Source of the DNA: Jacaranda mimosifolia
Lineage: Eukaryota > Streptophyta > Magnoliopsida > Lamiales > Bignoniaceae
Assembly: GCA_018894105.1 (NCBI GenBank)
Contig: CM032131.1
Span: 1,700,501 to 1,764,500 of the forward strand
DNA length: 64,000 nt
Direction: 5' to 3'
The notes below the pieces were generated by a model. It saw nothing but the letters and a program-made list of their open reading frames with translations, was not told where the DNA came from and searched no databases. Positions 49,542 through 61,600 of the stretch are shown here, one piece after another. Positions within the stretch are counted from its first letter, which is position 1, and each line of letters opens with the position of its first letter. The position numbers were made by a program, and so were the translations under genes.

Positions 49542-50681
49542 ATGGAAGGAGAAACAGCGGCAACAAGAAGCAAAGTACAAAAAGAACTGAGCAAAGAAAC
49601 CAAGGTATATTTTCTGCATTTACAATTTTAAATGTCCGTGATTTTTCATTGTTAGACTTATTTCTTGTCTATTTTCTCATGTTTAGGGTTTTTATTCCTT
49701 TTTTAGTTGTTAAACACTTAAACTCATTTGATATATATATATATATATATATATTTTTTGTGAGATGAGAAGTTTCTTATTTGTACTTGAAAGGCATGAA
49801 GGTTGTACTTCACCTTTTTGGGGTTTATACTTCGTTTTACCTGAAATTATAAGGTGAAATCATCTGAAAGTGTTAGTATATTATATGTAGTACAAAACAT
49901 CAAAGCTTGCAGTTCACATTAGGCAAAATTGTAGTATATAATTTGTGTAACTGCAGTACATTTTAGAAGCAAATCTAGTATAAACATTCAAGCTTGTAGT
50001 ACACATTAGGCAAAAATATAGTATATAATTTGTGTAATTACAGTACATTTTAGAAGCATTTGTAGTACCAAAATATTCAAGCCTGCAGTATACATTAACT
50101 AAAAGTGTAGTATATAGTCCGTGTATCTGCAGTACATTTTAGAAGCAATTTTAGTACAAAATATTTAATCCTGCAATATATATTAAATGAAAGTGCAGTA
50201 TATTTTAGAAGCAACTGTAGTATAAAACATTCAAACCTGCAATATATTTTGTACATCATGTTGGTGATATTTGTACTTAATATGATGATATTTTGTACTC
50301 CATATTGGTGATATTTGTACTTAATGTGTTGATATTTTGTATTCCATGTTGCTGATATTTATACTTAATACACTGATCTTTTGTATTCCATGTTTGTGAT
50401 ATTTGTACTTAATGTGCTGATATTTTGTACTCCATATTGGTGATATTTGTACTTAACGTACTGATCTTTTGTATTCCATGTTGGTGATATTTGTACTTAA
50501 TGTCCTAATCTTTTGTACTTCAATAGTTGATACTCCGTATCTAATGTGCTGGTGTTTTGTACCCCAGGAGATAGAAGACATCAGCACAATCCAGGCAGCA
50601 GATGAACCACCCAACTCAAATATTGAATTGCCTGATCCCTATAAAGGAAGAACTGATTATAGAGGTCGTGCTCATATTCCG
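49542..50681 (+). CDS. Unrecognised two-exon ORF inside the GTAC-array element
   Basis: Exon 1 (49,542-49,604) encodes MEGETAATRSKVQKELSKET and one more Lys, and ends at a GT donor (AAG|GTATAT). Exon 2 (50,568-50,681) starts after CCCCAG and continues in phase with EIEDISTIQAADEPPNSNIE, then DPYKGRTDYRGRAHIP, before another GT. The splice sites and phase agree, but the reading frame then runs into the tandem arrays and no third exon was found. The 963-bp intron consists of the first two GTAC arrays. It may be the start of a captured host gene or of a lost transposase gene. I do not recognise the protein. Confidence 0.4.
49888..50250. repeat. GTAC array A, ~87-bp units
   Basis: About four copies of a unit containing GTAGTACAAAA, GC(T/C)TG(C/T)AGTACACATTA, TAGTATATAATTTGTGTAA and CAGTACATTTTAGAAGCA start near 49,888, 49,977, 50,063 and 50,152. 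Confidence 0.88.
50250..50560. repeat. GTAC array B, ~46-bp units, motif inverted
   Basis: About seven copies of GTTGGTGATATTTGTACTTA followed by A(T/A)GTG(C/T)TGATATTTTGTACTCC. Here the motif reads TTTGTACTT, the opposite orientation to the arrays on either side. Confidence 0.85.
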
Positions 50682-50724
50682 GTAAAAGAATTTGAGTATA
50701 ATACGAGGGCAATAATGGTGTTAT

Positions 50725-51690
50725 GTTGAAGTACACTTCAATTAAATTGAAATTGAGCAGTGAATTTGAGTACAATATGATGGAAATGAAGTACAAACGT
50801 AGAACAAACAAAGTATAAATGGTGTTATGTTGAAGTACACTTCAATTAAATTGAAACTGGGCAGTGAATTTGAGTACAATATGAGGGAAATGAAGTACAA
50901 ACGTAGAACAAACAAAGTATAAATGATGTTATGTTGAAGTACACTTCAATTAAATTGAAACTGGGCACTGAATTAGAGTACAATATGAGAGAAATGAAGT
51001 ACAAACGTAGAACAAATAAAGTATAAATTGTGTTATGTTGAAGTACACTTCAATTAAATTAAAACTGAGCAGTAAATTTGACTACAATATGAGGGAAATA
51101 AAGTACAAACGTAGAACAAATAAAGTATAAATGGTGTTATGTTGAAGTACACTTTAATTAAATTAAAACTGGGTAGTGAATTTGAGTACAATGTGATGGA
51201 AATAAAGTACAAATGTAGAACAAACAAAGTATAAATGATGTTATGTTAAAGTACACTTCAATTAAATTGAAACTGGGTAGTGAATTTGAGTACAATATGA
51301 TGGAAATAAAGTACAAACGTAGAACAAATAAAGTATAAATAGTATTATGTTGAAGTACACTTCAATTAAATTGAAACTAGGCAATGAATTTGAGTACAAT
51401 ATGATGGAAATAAAGTACAAACGTAGAACAAACAAAGTATAAATGGTGTTATGTTGAAGTACACTTCAATTAAATTGAAACTGAGCAGTGAATTTGAGTA
51501 CAATATGAGGGAAATGAAGTACCAACTTAGAACAAACAAAGTATAAATTGTGCTATGTTGAAGTACACTTCAATTAAATCGAAACTGAACAGCGATTTTG
51601 AGTACAATACGAGGGAAATGAAGTACAAACATAGAACAAACAAAGTATAAATAGTGTTATATTGAAGCACACTTATTGCAATTGAATAAT
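50725..51690. repeat. GTAC array C, 104-bp units
   Basis: About nine copies with a period of 104 bp (units start at 50,725, 50,829, 50,933, 51,037 and so on). Each contains GAAGTACACTTCAATTAAAT, GAGTACAATATGA, GAAGTACAAACGTAGAACAA and AAAGTATAAAT. Each unit also has a small palindrome around TTCAATTAAATTGAA. Confidence 0.93.
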
Positions 51691-52019
51691 TAGTCTCTAA
51701 TAATTATAGTGATGGTTAAGTACAATATTTTGAGATTATCGAATTAGGCGAAGTAAGTATTTGTATGGGTGATAGGGTGGATATTATCGTCAAATGCTCA
51801 TTTATTTACATCTTTGAAAGCATAAGTATTATTTACATTACTGCGATTGATAACATTCATTCGTTAAACACTAATGGTTAACACTTTAAAACTTTGACAT
51901 TATTTTATTCATATGATAAATATTACACACATTTTTAGAGTTTGGTTATTAATTACCAAGACTTAAAAAGCAAATCATGGAACAAATTTTAATTCAACAA
52001 TATTAGTAAAAATATTAAG

Positions 52020-52730
52020 AAATGAAGTATATAATGGCCGAAATGAAGTACAAATGTCATAAAATCAAGTATAATTCTCCCAAATTGGGGTACAAAATAA
52101 TTGATATCTTGGAAAACATGCAAAAATGCTAATTTCACGCTAAATCAAATACATAATTGCCGAAATGAAGTACAAATATCATGAAATCAAGTATAATTCT
52201 CCCAAATTGGGGAACAAAATAACTGATATCTCGAACAACATGCACAAATGCTAATTTCACGCTAAATTAAATACATAATTGTTGAAATGAAGTACAAATG
52301 TCATAAAATCAAGTATAATTCTCTCAGATTGGGGTACAAAATAACTGATATCTCGGACAACATGCAAAAATGCTAATTTCACGCTAAATAAAATACATAA
52401 TTGCCTAAATGAAGTACAATTGTCAAGAAATCAAGTATAATTCTCTCAGATTGGGGTACAAAATAACTGATATCTCGGATAACATGCAAAAATATTAATT
52501 TCATGCTAAATCAAATACATAATTGCTGAAATAAAGTACAAATGTCAAGAAATCAAGTATAATTCTCCCAGATTGGGGTACAAAATAACTGATATCTCGG
52601 ATAACATGCAAAAATACTAATTTCACGCTAAATCAAATACATAATTGCCGAAATAAAGTACAAATGTTAGGAAATCAAGTATAATTCTCCCAAATTGGGG
52701 TACAAAATAGCTGATATCTTGGACAACATA
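52020..52730. repeat. GTAC array D, 122-bp units
   Basis: Six copies with a period of 122 bp (anchor GAAGTACAAATGTC near 52,045, 52,167, 52,289, 52,411, 52,533 and 52,655). Each contains ATCAAGTATAATTCTC, TTGGGGTACAAAATA, CTGATATCTCGGA and AATTTCACGCTAAAT. Confidence 0.93.
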
Positions 52731-52914
52731 ATTCTTGTATTTAAATGACCGCAAAGTAGACACCGCATAATTCTAAACCCCTTAGCATTCTTGAATGTCT
52801 GACCCTCTCCATATATGCAATTCCTCCATGTATCAATTGAGTTGCTAATTAAAGCTAATTCATTGTGCGATGCATTGGTCGAACAAATTTCCTCCTCGAC
52901 TGCGTCCCTTGAGG

Positions 52915-54190
52915 TTGACAAATGAAGTACAATTTTAGGTAAAATAAAGTACAATATGTAGAATAATTCAGTATGGTCAGGTAATTTCAAATAAACGAAG
53001 TACAATTTCAGAACAATAGAAGTATAAACCGCTATCAATTGCAGTACAATTTTGGATAATCAATAAGTAAAGCACTTGAAGTATAGAACTTTAGGTAAAA
53101 TGAAGTATAAAATTAATAGAACTTTATAAAACTTAAATAATGGAGTACAATTTTATGTAAAAGGTTAAGTATAATTTTATATAAAAAGAAGAAAAATTTT
53201 AGAACACTTGAAACTTAAATAATAGATTCAGATAACTGAAGTACAAGTTTAGATAAAATGAAGTATAATTTCATAACACTTGAAGTATAGAACTTCAATG
53301 AATAGAGTACATGTTTAGGTAAAATGAAGTATAATTTCATAAAATAGAAGTACAATTTTATATAAAAGGAAGTACAATTTCAGAACACTTGAAGTATAAA
53401 TCCTTAGCAATTGCAGTATGATTTTGGATAATCCATTAGTAGAACACTTGAAATATAAAACTTAAATAATAAATTCAGATAATTGAAGAATTAGTTTAAA
53501 TAAAATGCAGTAGAATTTTAAATAAAGTGAAATACAATTTCAGAACACCTGAAGTATAAAACCTTAGCAATTACAGTACAATTTTTGATAATCCATTAGT
53601 AGAACACTTGAAGTATAAAACTTAAATAATAGATTCAGATAACTGAAGTACAAGTTTAGATAAAATGAAGTACAATTTCATAACACTTGAAGTATAGAAC
53701 TTCAATGAATAGAGTACAGGTTTAGGTAAAATGAAGTATAAAATAAAATATAATTTCATAAATAGAAGTACAATTTTAGATAAAGTGAAGTACAATTTCA
53801 AAACACTTGAAGTATGAAACCCTAGCAATTGCAGTATAGTTTTGGATAATCAATAAATAGAACAATTGAAGTATAGAACTTCAATGAATGGAATACATAT
53901 TTTGGTAAAATGAAGTATAATTTTAGATAGAAAACGTACAGTTTGGGAACACTTCAAGTATAAACTGTTAGAAGTTGTAGTACAATTTTGGATAATCCAT
54001 TAGTAGAACACTTGAAGTATAAAACTTACATAATAGAGTACAAATTTTGTGAGATGAAGTGCAATTTTAATTGCAATGAAGTATAATGTAGAACGCTCCA
54101 AGCAGAGAAAGATTTTCAAATAAACAGAGTACAATTTCAGAACACTTCAAGTACAAAACTTTACAAACTGCAGTACAGTTTAGATTCTGT
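52915..54190. repeat. GTAC array E, irregular
   Basis: Short motifs (AATGAAGTATAA, GAAGTACAATTT, AACACTTGAAGTATA, ATTGCAGTACAATTTTGGAT, ATCCATTAGTAGAACACTTG) recur in changing order with no single period, though blocks of about 240 bp and larger recur (compare 53,215-53,450 with 53,635-53,860). Confidence 0.85.
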
Positions 54191-54797
54191 AGAAGTATTA
54201 CCTTAAAATATCACTACTCTTCTTTGCACTGCTGCTTGATTCATCCTTTCGGTTTATCAGGATGTCAATAATATTCATCTTCAATGTCAAATGCAGTAAG
54301 ACCATATTTATGACATTATATGGAACTAGTCTTATTAGCAGCAACTCTCTAACACTTGATTGAACACTCCTCCTTCACTACTGGTTGACATCGTCGAAAA
54401 AATACAAGAAACTCAGAAACAACTGAGAAGAAATCGAGAAGAAGAAGAAGAAACCCGAAAATCATGAAAATAAAAGGAGAAGAAGACAATGCAGATGTCG
54501 GGTTGGTGGTTGTTGGCTTGGACGATTATTCTCATTCCCGGCATAAAGCTTGTTGCGTTTTTTGTGTTTTTGGTAATGAGCGTATGATAGGGTTTACTGT
54601 TTGCTTATGTGAATGAAGAAGAAGTGAGAAAAAATGAGTGAAAAATATTATACTCAAGGGCATTTTTGTCAAATCAAGTGAGTAGGGAGTGATCTCTAAA
54701 ATTTTAATAAAACTATGAAGTTTTTTCTAACAAAAATCAAGTGGGGACTGAACATGAAATTGAAAAGTACTTTTTGTACTTTTAAATAAGTGCCCCC

Positions 54798-56335
54798 AAA
54801 ATTAATTAGGGGAAACCTGTGGGTTATTTAAACACGAGATATGAAGCTAGGTAATGCTTGGACGTGGGTCTTTAAAATAAGTTTTTGGGACTTTACTCGA
54901 AGATAAACTCAGGCGCTTACTATTCACTTATCTTTTTTACTCTCTTGTTCCACTGTTTAAGAGATCCCAATGCATAGTAACTTTTCTCTCTCGCTCCACT
55001 CTTGATGGTTCTTTTTTTTTTTTTCTCCCTCTTTTAATTTATGAGGCTGTGATGATTCTCCCTTTTCCTTTTTTTTTAATTCTTGAGCTAATGGAATGAG
55101 CATGGAGAAAATCCAATAATTCTTCTTGGGCCAGCAACTTGGATGGCGTAGAAGAGGCTGTGATGATTTTTATTTTATTTTTTGTTTCTAATTTCTGAGC
55201 CAATGGATCAGGCATGGGGAAAATCCGACCTGTATCGTGGCTTGGCGACTCGGATGGCGTTGTGATTTATCACATACAGCCGGTGATTTGCAATCATGGC
55301 GCGGTCGCATTCTTCTTCCCTCGTTGCTATAATAGATCCGAGCCTCCATTTTTTTATATATTTTTTAATTATGTTTTAATTGAAATAAATGTTTTAATCT
55401 ATATTACTTGTTAGTCATTCTATTATCATTTTTTTAAGTGGATTCATAATAATTTTTAGAAATAGATTAGAATGATTATAATCATTTTTTATTTTTTTTT
55501 TGATCTAGCATTGATGATTGATAATTGTGATATATTAACTGTATATTTTACTAATAATTTTTTTTCCATTTCAATTTAGTGTAAAAAAAATCTCAATATT
55601 CCCTAATTCAACATTAATGTGTTAGATTAAAGCTCTAAAATCTCGACCTCAAACACAATTTTGAACTTTACAGAATGAATTCAAACTAAAATTTGATATT
55701 GAGAATTTATATTAAACTTTAACATTGTTTTTTAATTTATTTATTTGATTTTCTTTAAATTTATAAATTTGGTCGGATATATTTGCCCAAAATGAATTTA
55801 AAAATTATTATTAATTTTTATACAATAATAAAGTAGAATATGAAAAATAAAAAAATATATATAAATCAATTTTGAACGATACGCAGTTTTTTTATTTTGT
55901 TTCGGATTTTTTTTTAAAATAAATTTTCAACTTATCCAATTAATTAAAAATATGTGGAAATTAATTATACGAAAAAAAATATTTGTTCTTTACCTACTCG
56001 AAACTCACCAAATTAATTGATGGCCTATTTTTAAAAAATAACAAAAAAAAAAAGTTAATTTATTAATTATGTAAATCATTCATTTTTTTTTAAAATATTA
56101 TAAATTCCAAATAAATCCAAAAAACCAAAACTTACAAAACAATCTCATCATCTCAAATAAATTTATCAAATATATTCTAAAAACAATCTCACAACCAATC
56201 ACAACTTCATATCACATCAACCCATCACATCACAATAATAATCACATTTTATCTCACAACTAATCACAACCCCATTTTCTATTCTCATATCTCTTAAAAT
56301 ACCAAAACATTCACAAAATCTCCAAAACACTAAAG
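54798..56335. other. Intergenic AT-rich region with one direct repeat
   Basis: No gene is recognised. Two 111-bp imperfect direct repeats start at 55,043 and 55,154 (GAGGCTGTGATGATT, then ATTTCTGAGC/ATTCTTGAGC, GGGGAAAATCC/GGAGAAAATCC and GGATGGCGT). From 55,330 to 56,335 the sequence is poor in G+C with no features. Confidence 0.6.
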
Positions 56336-56424
56336 GCCCGTTTGTTTTTGTTTTTTGGACACATTTTCATTTTCTACTAAAAATAAAAACAGAGAGCTAT
56401 CAATTTTTCTCCCATTTTCATAGT
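56336..56424. mobile_element. Truncated left end of a Tourist-like MITE
   Basis: GGCCCGTTTGTTTTTG and the following bases resemble the left half of the MITE at 23,335, including a run of A-rich coding-free sequence and ATTTTTCTCCCATTTTCATA. The similarity stops where viral sequence begins, so the right half is missing from this window. Confidence 0.5.
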
Positions 56425-56462
56425 GATGAGGGTGAAAACTGCTTTTAACTCGATCTAGTGAT

Positions 56463-56536
56463 AATTTTGAAAGGGGGGCCATAGATCAGGCGGTGAATCA
56501 CAGCATTACATGATTGGGACTGTTTACCTGAATTTA
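56463..56536 (+). pseudogene. Short gag 5' fragment in opposite orientation
   Basis: About 70 bases match the start of the viral polyprotein ORF (62,405-62,476), but on the plus strand. The initiation codon reads TTG where the main copy has ATG, and a second change disturbs the eighth or ninth codon. Together with 62,476 it forms an inward-facing inverted repeat about 6 kb apart. Confidence 0.85.
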
Positions 56537-57033
56537 ACAAGCCCACTAAGTATGAATTCTGGAACACAAGAGCCCAGAAACGCCCACAAACGCCAAACCC
56601 AACTAACAAGGGCAAAAGGGCAAACTTCCAGAGGACAACATACTTAGAGTTCCGTTAAGCCTCAGAATCCAACCATAACTGGCTAACCAGACCATGAGAT
56701 CCGAACCCTTCTTACATAGTCTTATACATATACAGACCTTTACCATAACTATATATAGAAAATATCTAACTCTTACATGTTTAACACAAACACCTTAGCC
56801 TTCCATTAGGCTAAGTTAAACAAAATAAATAAATATTTAAAAACAATAAAATAAAATAAATGCTTACCAAGAAGGGATCTTCAAAACAGCAGGTTCTTGT
56901 ATTATACAAATAAAACTAAACTTAAAGAAGGAAAATTACAAGCGAGGAAATTACAGAGGGGAAATCAAGGGAAAACAAAAGAAAAATGTGGAGAGGAATG
57001 GAAAGCGCCTCCCTCCAACAACACAAAACAAAC

Positions 57034-57138
57034 CTATATATAGACAAAAGAAAAACTGTGCGGACTTCAAACATTTCGAGTCCGAACAATAAAAAGCTGA
57101 CACTACTGTGCGGATTTCAAAATTTTTAAATCCGAACA
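57034..57138 (-). promoter_or_regulatory. Probable viral promoter: TATA box and two upstream palindromes
   Basis: On the minus strand, downstream of the last viral ORF, a TATA motif (CTATATATAG, 57,034-57,043) is preceded by two 33-bp direct repeats (57,056-57,088 and 57,106-57,138). Each contains an inverted repeat, CGGACT...AGTCCG in one and CGGATT...AATCCG in the other. The position fits the pregenomic-RNA promoter of a caulimovirid. A leader-like stretch without ORFs follows to about 56,540. Confidence 0.55.
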
Positions 57139-57215
57139 GTAACTTAAATAGTAAAAGTAAACAGTATATTACTGTTCAAATAGTAATTCCTATTACAAAT
57201 TACTATTTTATCCCT

Positions 57216-58673
57216 CTATTCTTTTTCTTTTCTGAGGGAAGCAATAATGTTATGAATGTCTTGTGTTGAGGGTATATCCTCATTGGGATCTTGTGATTCA
57301 CCTCCCAGACATCCATATTGGTTGTCATCTGTCCTTGATCTGGATGAAGTAGCCATTGATACATTATCATCTTCTTCATCTGATTGCTCATTATCATCTT
57401 GTCCTTTTAACTCAGCTTGTACCATATTAAGTACTTCTTTAAGCAAGTCTTCTTTGGACAATTTTTCCTTGTGCATTTTTATTTTTTCTGAAGCTTTTCC
57501 AAACAATGATGAAGCTTCTTTTCTCTTATCAGATTCAAATTTTTCCTTGTATAATTGTGTTGCTTTAAAAATATTATTTAGAGTATCTTGACCCTCCATT
57601 TGGCCTCTTTCCTTGTCAATTTGCAGCATCTTGTTCCACCATTTGATATAATAGGAATGATAAAGACAAGGAATATTATCTTCAGTAACTCCAACTTCTG
57701 GAACCCATTTCCAGATCCAAGGAATAGAAAATTCCATGAAAAAGAGCATGGCTGCTTTATTAGTTGCCATTTCATCATTTTCTTCTGCTTCAATCAATTC
57801 TGGAGAATGTTGACTCCATTTGTCATATGCCTGCCTGAATTGATCCGGAAGAATATTATGGGTAGGACCATATGATTGCCACCAAAACAAAAACCAATTT
57901 GGTATTTTTGTATCAAAAAGTTCAGGACATACTTTTATAAACCAAGTATGTTTTTTCCTGGGATTTTCGTAAAGAAAAACATTTTTAAAAGCCTGGATAT
58001 AATCCCAGTAATTAAATTTAAAAGTAATTCTATTAACAGAAAATTCTTTTTCTTTTAATGAGGATAAACCCCATTCTTCAATAGAAATTAATTTTTTAAT
58101 TATTATTTTACTAAAATTAAAAACATTTTTCTCTTGGTAAGGAAAATAATGATTAACCTCACAAGAGCCAGTAAAAATAAGAATATTTTTAAAAAACATT
58201 CTGGGTTTATAAGACCCAGCAGCATATGATGCTGTATCCAAGTACCTTTGGTGTATTACCCATGGATCATTCTTCCATTGAAGATCTTTATGCTCAAGGA
58301 TTGTTATTATATCCTTAGCATCTTTTTGCTCAAAAGTTGTGAGAGAATCCTCATCAACTGGGGATGCAATATTAGAAGTAACATCCACAAAAGAAGGTTT
58401 ATTAGTTCGTTCTGGCTTTTTGGACTGGTTGGAGACAGAGGGTTTATTAGACTCATCTGTATTTTGTTTTTGTTTGAATTGCAGAAATTCTGCAAAAAGG
58501 GGATCTTTATAAATTGGATCAGAAGAGGTTGAAGAGGCATATGATGCCTGAGAAACCGGGGAAGCTATTAGCTTCTATTTGCCATGTTTTATTAATGGCA
58601 TTGGCGTGCCACGATAATTGCTTCCTCTTCCTCCTCTATTAGAGAAGGGATTATGGCCCCTATAAGGGATCAT
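57216..58673 (-). pseudogene. Viral ORF downstream of pol, one premature stop
   Basis: The ATG at 58,673 overlaps the polyprotein stop as ATGA, an arrangement known in caulimoviruses for coupled translation. The first ~32 codons are Gly/Arg-rich (FSNRGGRGSNYRG), then a TAG at 58,575-58,577 interrupts. The frame remains open to 57,216 (about 450 codons). The body is rich in Trp and aromatic residues (NYWDYIQAF, KHTWFIKVCPELF, WFLFWWQSYGPTHN, PWIWKWVPE), and the C-terminus is acidic with charged repeats. By position it could be a capsid- or inclusion-body-related protein, but I recognise no named domain. One stop is the only lesion, so decay is mild. Confidence 0.7.
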
Positions 58674-61600
58674 CCCTGTAAAAATTCTCGGGTTAGAAAA
58701 TCAGGGAGACTATTATCACTACCCTTTTTATATATTATCTTAAAATTAAAAGGGGCTAAATAAGCTTGCCACCTAGCAAACATTTGTTTAGAAACATTAT
58801 GTTTAAAATCTTTATTAAACATAAATTGAGCAGCTTGACAATCAGTTTTAACTATAAAGAACTGATTATATAAATCATCTTGAAATTTAAGCACACATTT
58901 AACTATAACAAAAATTTCTTTAGCTACAGTTGCATAATTTTTCTGGCTATCATTCCATTTACCAGAACAAAATCTAACAAGAATTTCTTGTTTACTATTA
59001 GGATCAATCTGAGTTAAAATACCACCATATCCTATATCAGAGGCATCTGTTTCAACAATTTTTTCCCAATTAGAATTAGAAAGCATTAAACAAGGCAATT
59101 TATTAACTTTTTCTTTAATTTTAATAATGGCATTAGTATGACTCTCACTCCAAGGTTTAGGAATCTTTTTTAACCTATCATATAACAATGCAGTATCTTG
59201 AGCAAGATTTTTATAATAAGGAGAAATATAATTTAAACTCCCTAAAAATCTTTGTAATTGAGTTTTATCAGTAATTCTATCAGGAAACTTGGAAGCAAAT
59301 TCAATACTTCTATTTATAGGAACAATTTTTCCTTTTTCAATAAAATGACCCAAAAATTTAATTTTAGTTTGAAATAAAACCATTTTGGGTTTAGAAATAA
59401 CAAGACCACTATTTATTATAGCAGTTTTAAAAATATTAAGATGTTTAAAATGATTTTCTATAGTATTAGAAAAAACCAAAATATCATCAATATAAACGAT
59501 GATAAAATTATTAAAAGGATTGAAAATATCATTCATAATTTTTTGAAATTCTGAAGGGGCATTCTTCAGACCAAAATGCATAACATTCCATTCATATTGT
59601 CCAAATGGAACATTAAAGGCAGTTTTAAACTTATCCTTTTCAGCGATTTGAATTTGCCAATAACCAGATTTTAAATCAAATTTTGAAAATATATTAGCAT
59701 CAAAAAGTCTATCAAGTAAATCCTTTTTATTAGGAATAGGATACTTAATCCATTTTAAAACCTTATTAAGAGGTTTATAATTTATTACTAATCTAGGAGC
59801 ACCACGTTCTTGTTCACTATGTTTATTAACATAAAACGCAGTACAGGACCAAGCAGACTTGGTTGGCCTTATTAAGCTCTTTTGTAATAAAGACTCAATT
59901 TCTTTTTTACAATAATTTAAATATTCAGAATTCATTTGACAGGGCCTAGCTTTAGTAGGAATATTACCATCAAAGTTATCATCATAAGGCAAATCAATAA
60001 TATGCTTTTTTCTATTCCAAAAAGCATTAGGGTGTTCATTACATACAGATAAAGCAAATTGGTTTTCAAGAAAATTAATTTTTTCTTTTAATTTAGGCTT
60101 TTCTAATTGATTATCAATATCAAGACTAACAATTTCTTGTTTTAAGAAATTAATATGATTAGTTTTTGCTTTTAATACCTCCTCAATATTATTAAGAATT
60201 CTAGAAAAAGGTTCAACAATAAATTCGAAATAAATTTCATTATTATTATAAATACCAATTAAACCATTTTTATCAACCATTTTTAAAGGATAAATTTTCT
60301 TTAAAAACGGGGTTCCAAGAATGATTTGATTAGAAATATTTTTAACCAATAAAAAACTATTAGGAATACAGATTTTATTTTTACAAATAAAAGCTTTTGA
60401 CAATTTATAACTAATGTCAAGTTTTTCACTATTAGCAGTACGAAGAATATGAGTAGTTTTCTCAAAATACCTAGTAGGTATTAAACCTTCTTGAATACAA
60501 TTTAAATCAGCACCACTATCAATTAGTGCTATCAATTCTTTTGAAAAATTATTACTAATTAAAAGTTTTATTTTCACAAGCCATTTTTGTGAAGTAACCA
60601 TTTCTAATTTATTAAGAAAATCATCACTTTGAATATTATTAGTGATACTCTCAGGAAAATTAAACATATTATCAATTTGAGGAACAATCTGTTTACCCTG
60701 AGAAATTTCTAATCTTTTAATTCTTTCCTCTAAAGAATTATTATTTCTTTTTAAATCTATAATTTCTCTTTTTAAGTTATCAACTTCTTTTTTCAAATCA
60801 ATCACATTAGTAGGACTTCTAGTTTTATTCCTACTTTCTAAAATTTTATAAACTTCAGACATAGAATAGGGATCATTATCCCTTAAAATATTATTTTGAA
60901 AAGAAGAAGAAGTTGGAGAGGGAGAAGAAGAAGAAGGAATATTTTCCATTTCATCTATTATTTTAGATCTTAAAATAGGATCTTTTATCATTTTCAAAAA
61001 TTCAATAGTATTATAATTACTAAGAACATTCAATTCAGAAAACTGAGAAATTAAATTATACATCTCATCATTATCAGATTTACTACTATCAGATGCAATA
61101 TTATCACAAGACAATCCTTCTTTACAAGGATCACATTCAGAGCTAGAACTATCAACACATTCATTTATCTTATCAAAAAAAGCAGAATCAATATCATCAT
61201 CAGATTCTAACATTAATTTATAAAGAATATCCTTAAGATTATCATCTATCTCAAGGCTATTAATTCTTTCTCTCATCCTACACTTATTAGCATAATGTCC
61301 TACTTTTTCACACTTATAACAGGCACCATATTTTTGAAATTTCTTTCTTATGGTCCTATTAGAAGGTCTAGGTTCTCTATAATTACCAGACTCTCTATAA
61401 CGTCTCATTTTTTCTTTCTGTTTTTCTCTAGTCTGTTTATGAGTTTTCTTCCTAGATTTTTTTCTATAACTCTCATTATCATGTTTTTGTGGCTTACTAT
61501 TATTAACCTGTTTTGGGTTTTCCATCCCAAACTGACCACAAAACTGACCTAATTGTTTTCTTTCCGTAATATTATTACGCTTAATTTGCTGATTTAATTT

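Larger units (their letters stand above)
49195..54797. mobile_element. Large TIR element filled with GTAC-motif tandem arrays (MULE-like)
   Basis: The left end (49,227-49,300: ACTTTCATTTTAGTAATCAG, then TCCCCA...TTGAATTTT and GAAATCACTCCC) is matched by the reverse complement of 54,655-54,775 (ACTTTTCAATTTCATGTTCAG, then TCCCCA...TTGATTTTT and GAGATCACTCCC). Long diverged TIRs of 130 bp or more suggest a Mutator-like element. AAATTAA-type sequence flanks both sides, but a clean 9-bp duplication is not certain. The interior has a short two-exon ORF near the left end, one exon-like piece on the minus strand (52,740-52,940), and otherwise tandem arrays. No transposase catalytic core is visible. 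Confidence 0.7.

Noticed and set aside
50725..52730. Regularly spaced repeats resembling a CRISPR array
   Set aside because: Whole 104- and 122-bp units repeat, with no unique spacers, in a plant nuclear context; these are tandem satellites inside a transposon.
49195..54797. Clean 9-bp target duplication for the GTAC-array element
   Set aside because: AAATTAA-like sequence occurs on both sides, but the TIR ends are too diverged to place the boundary, so no duplication is claimed.
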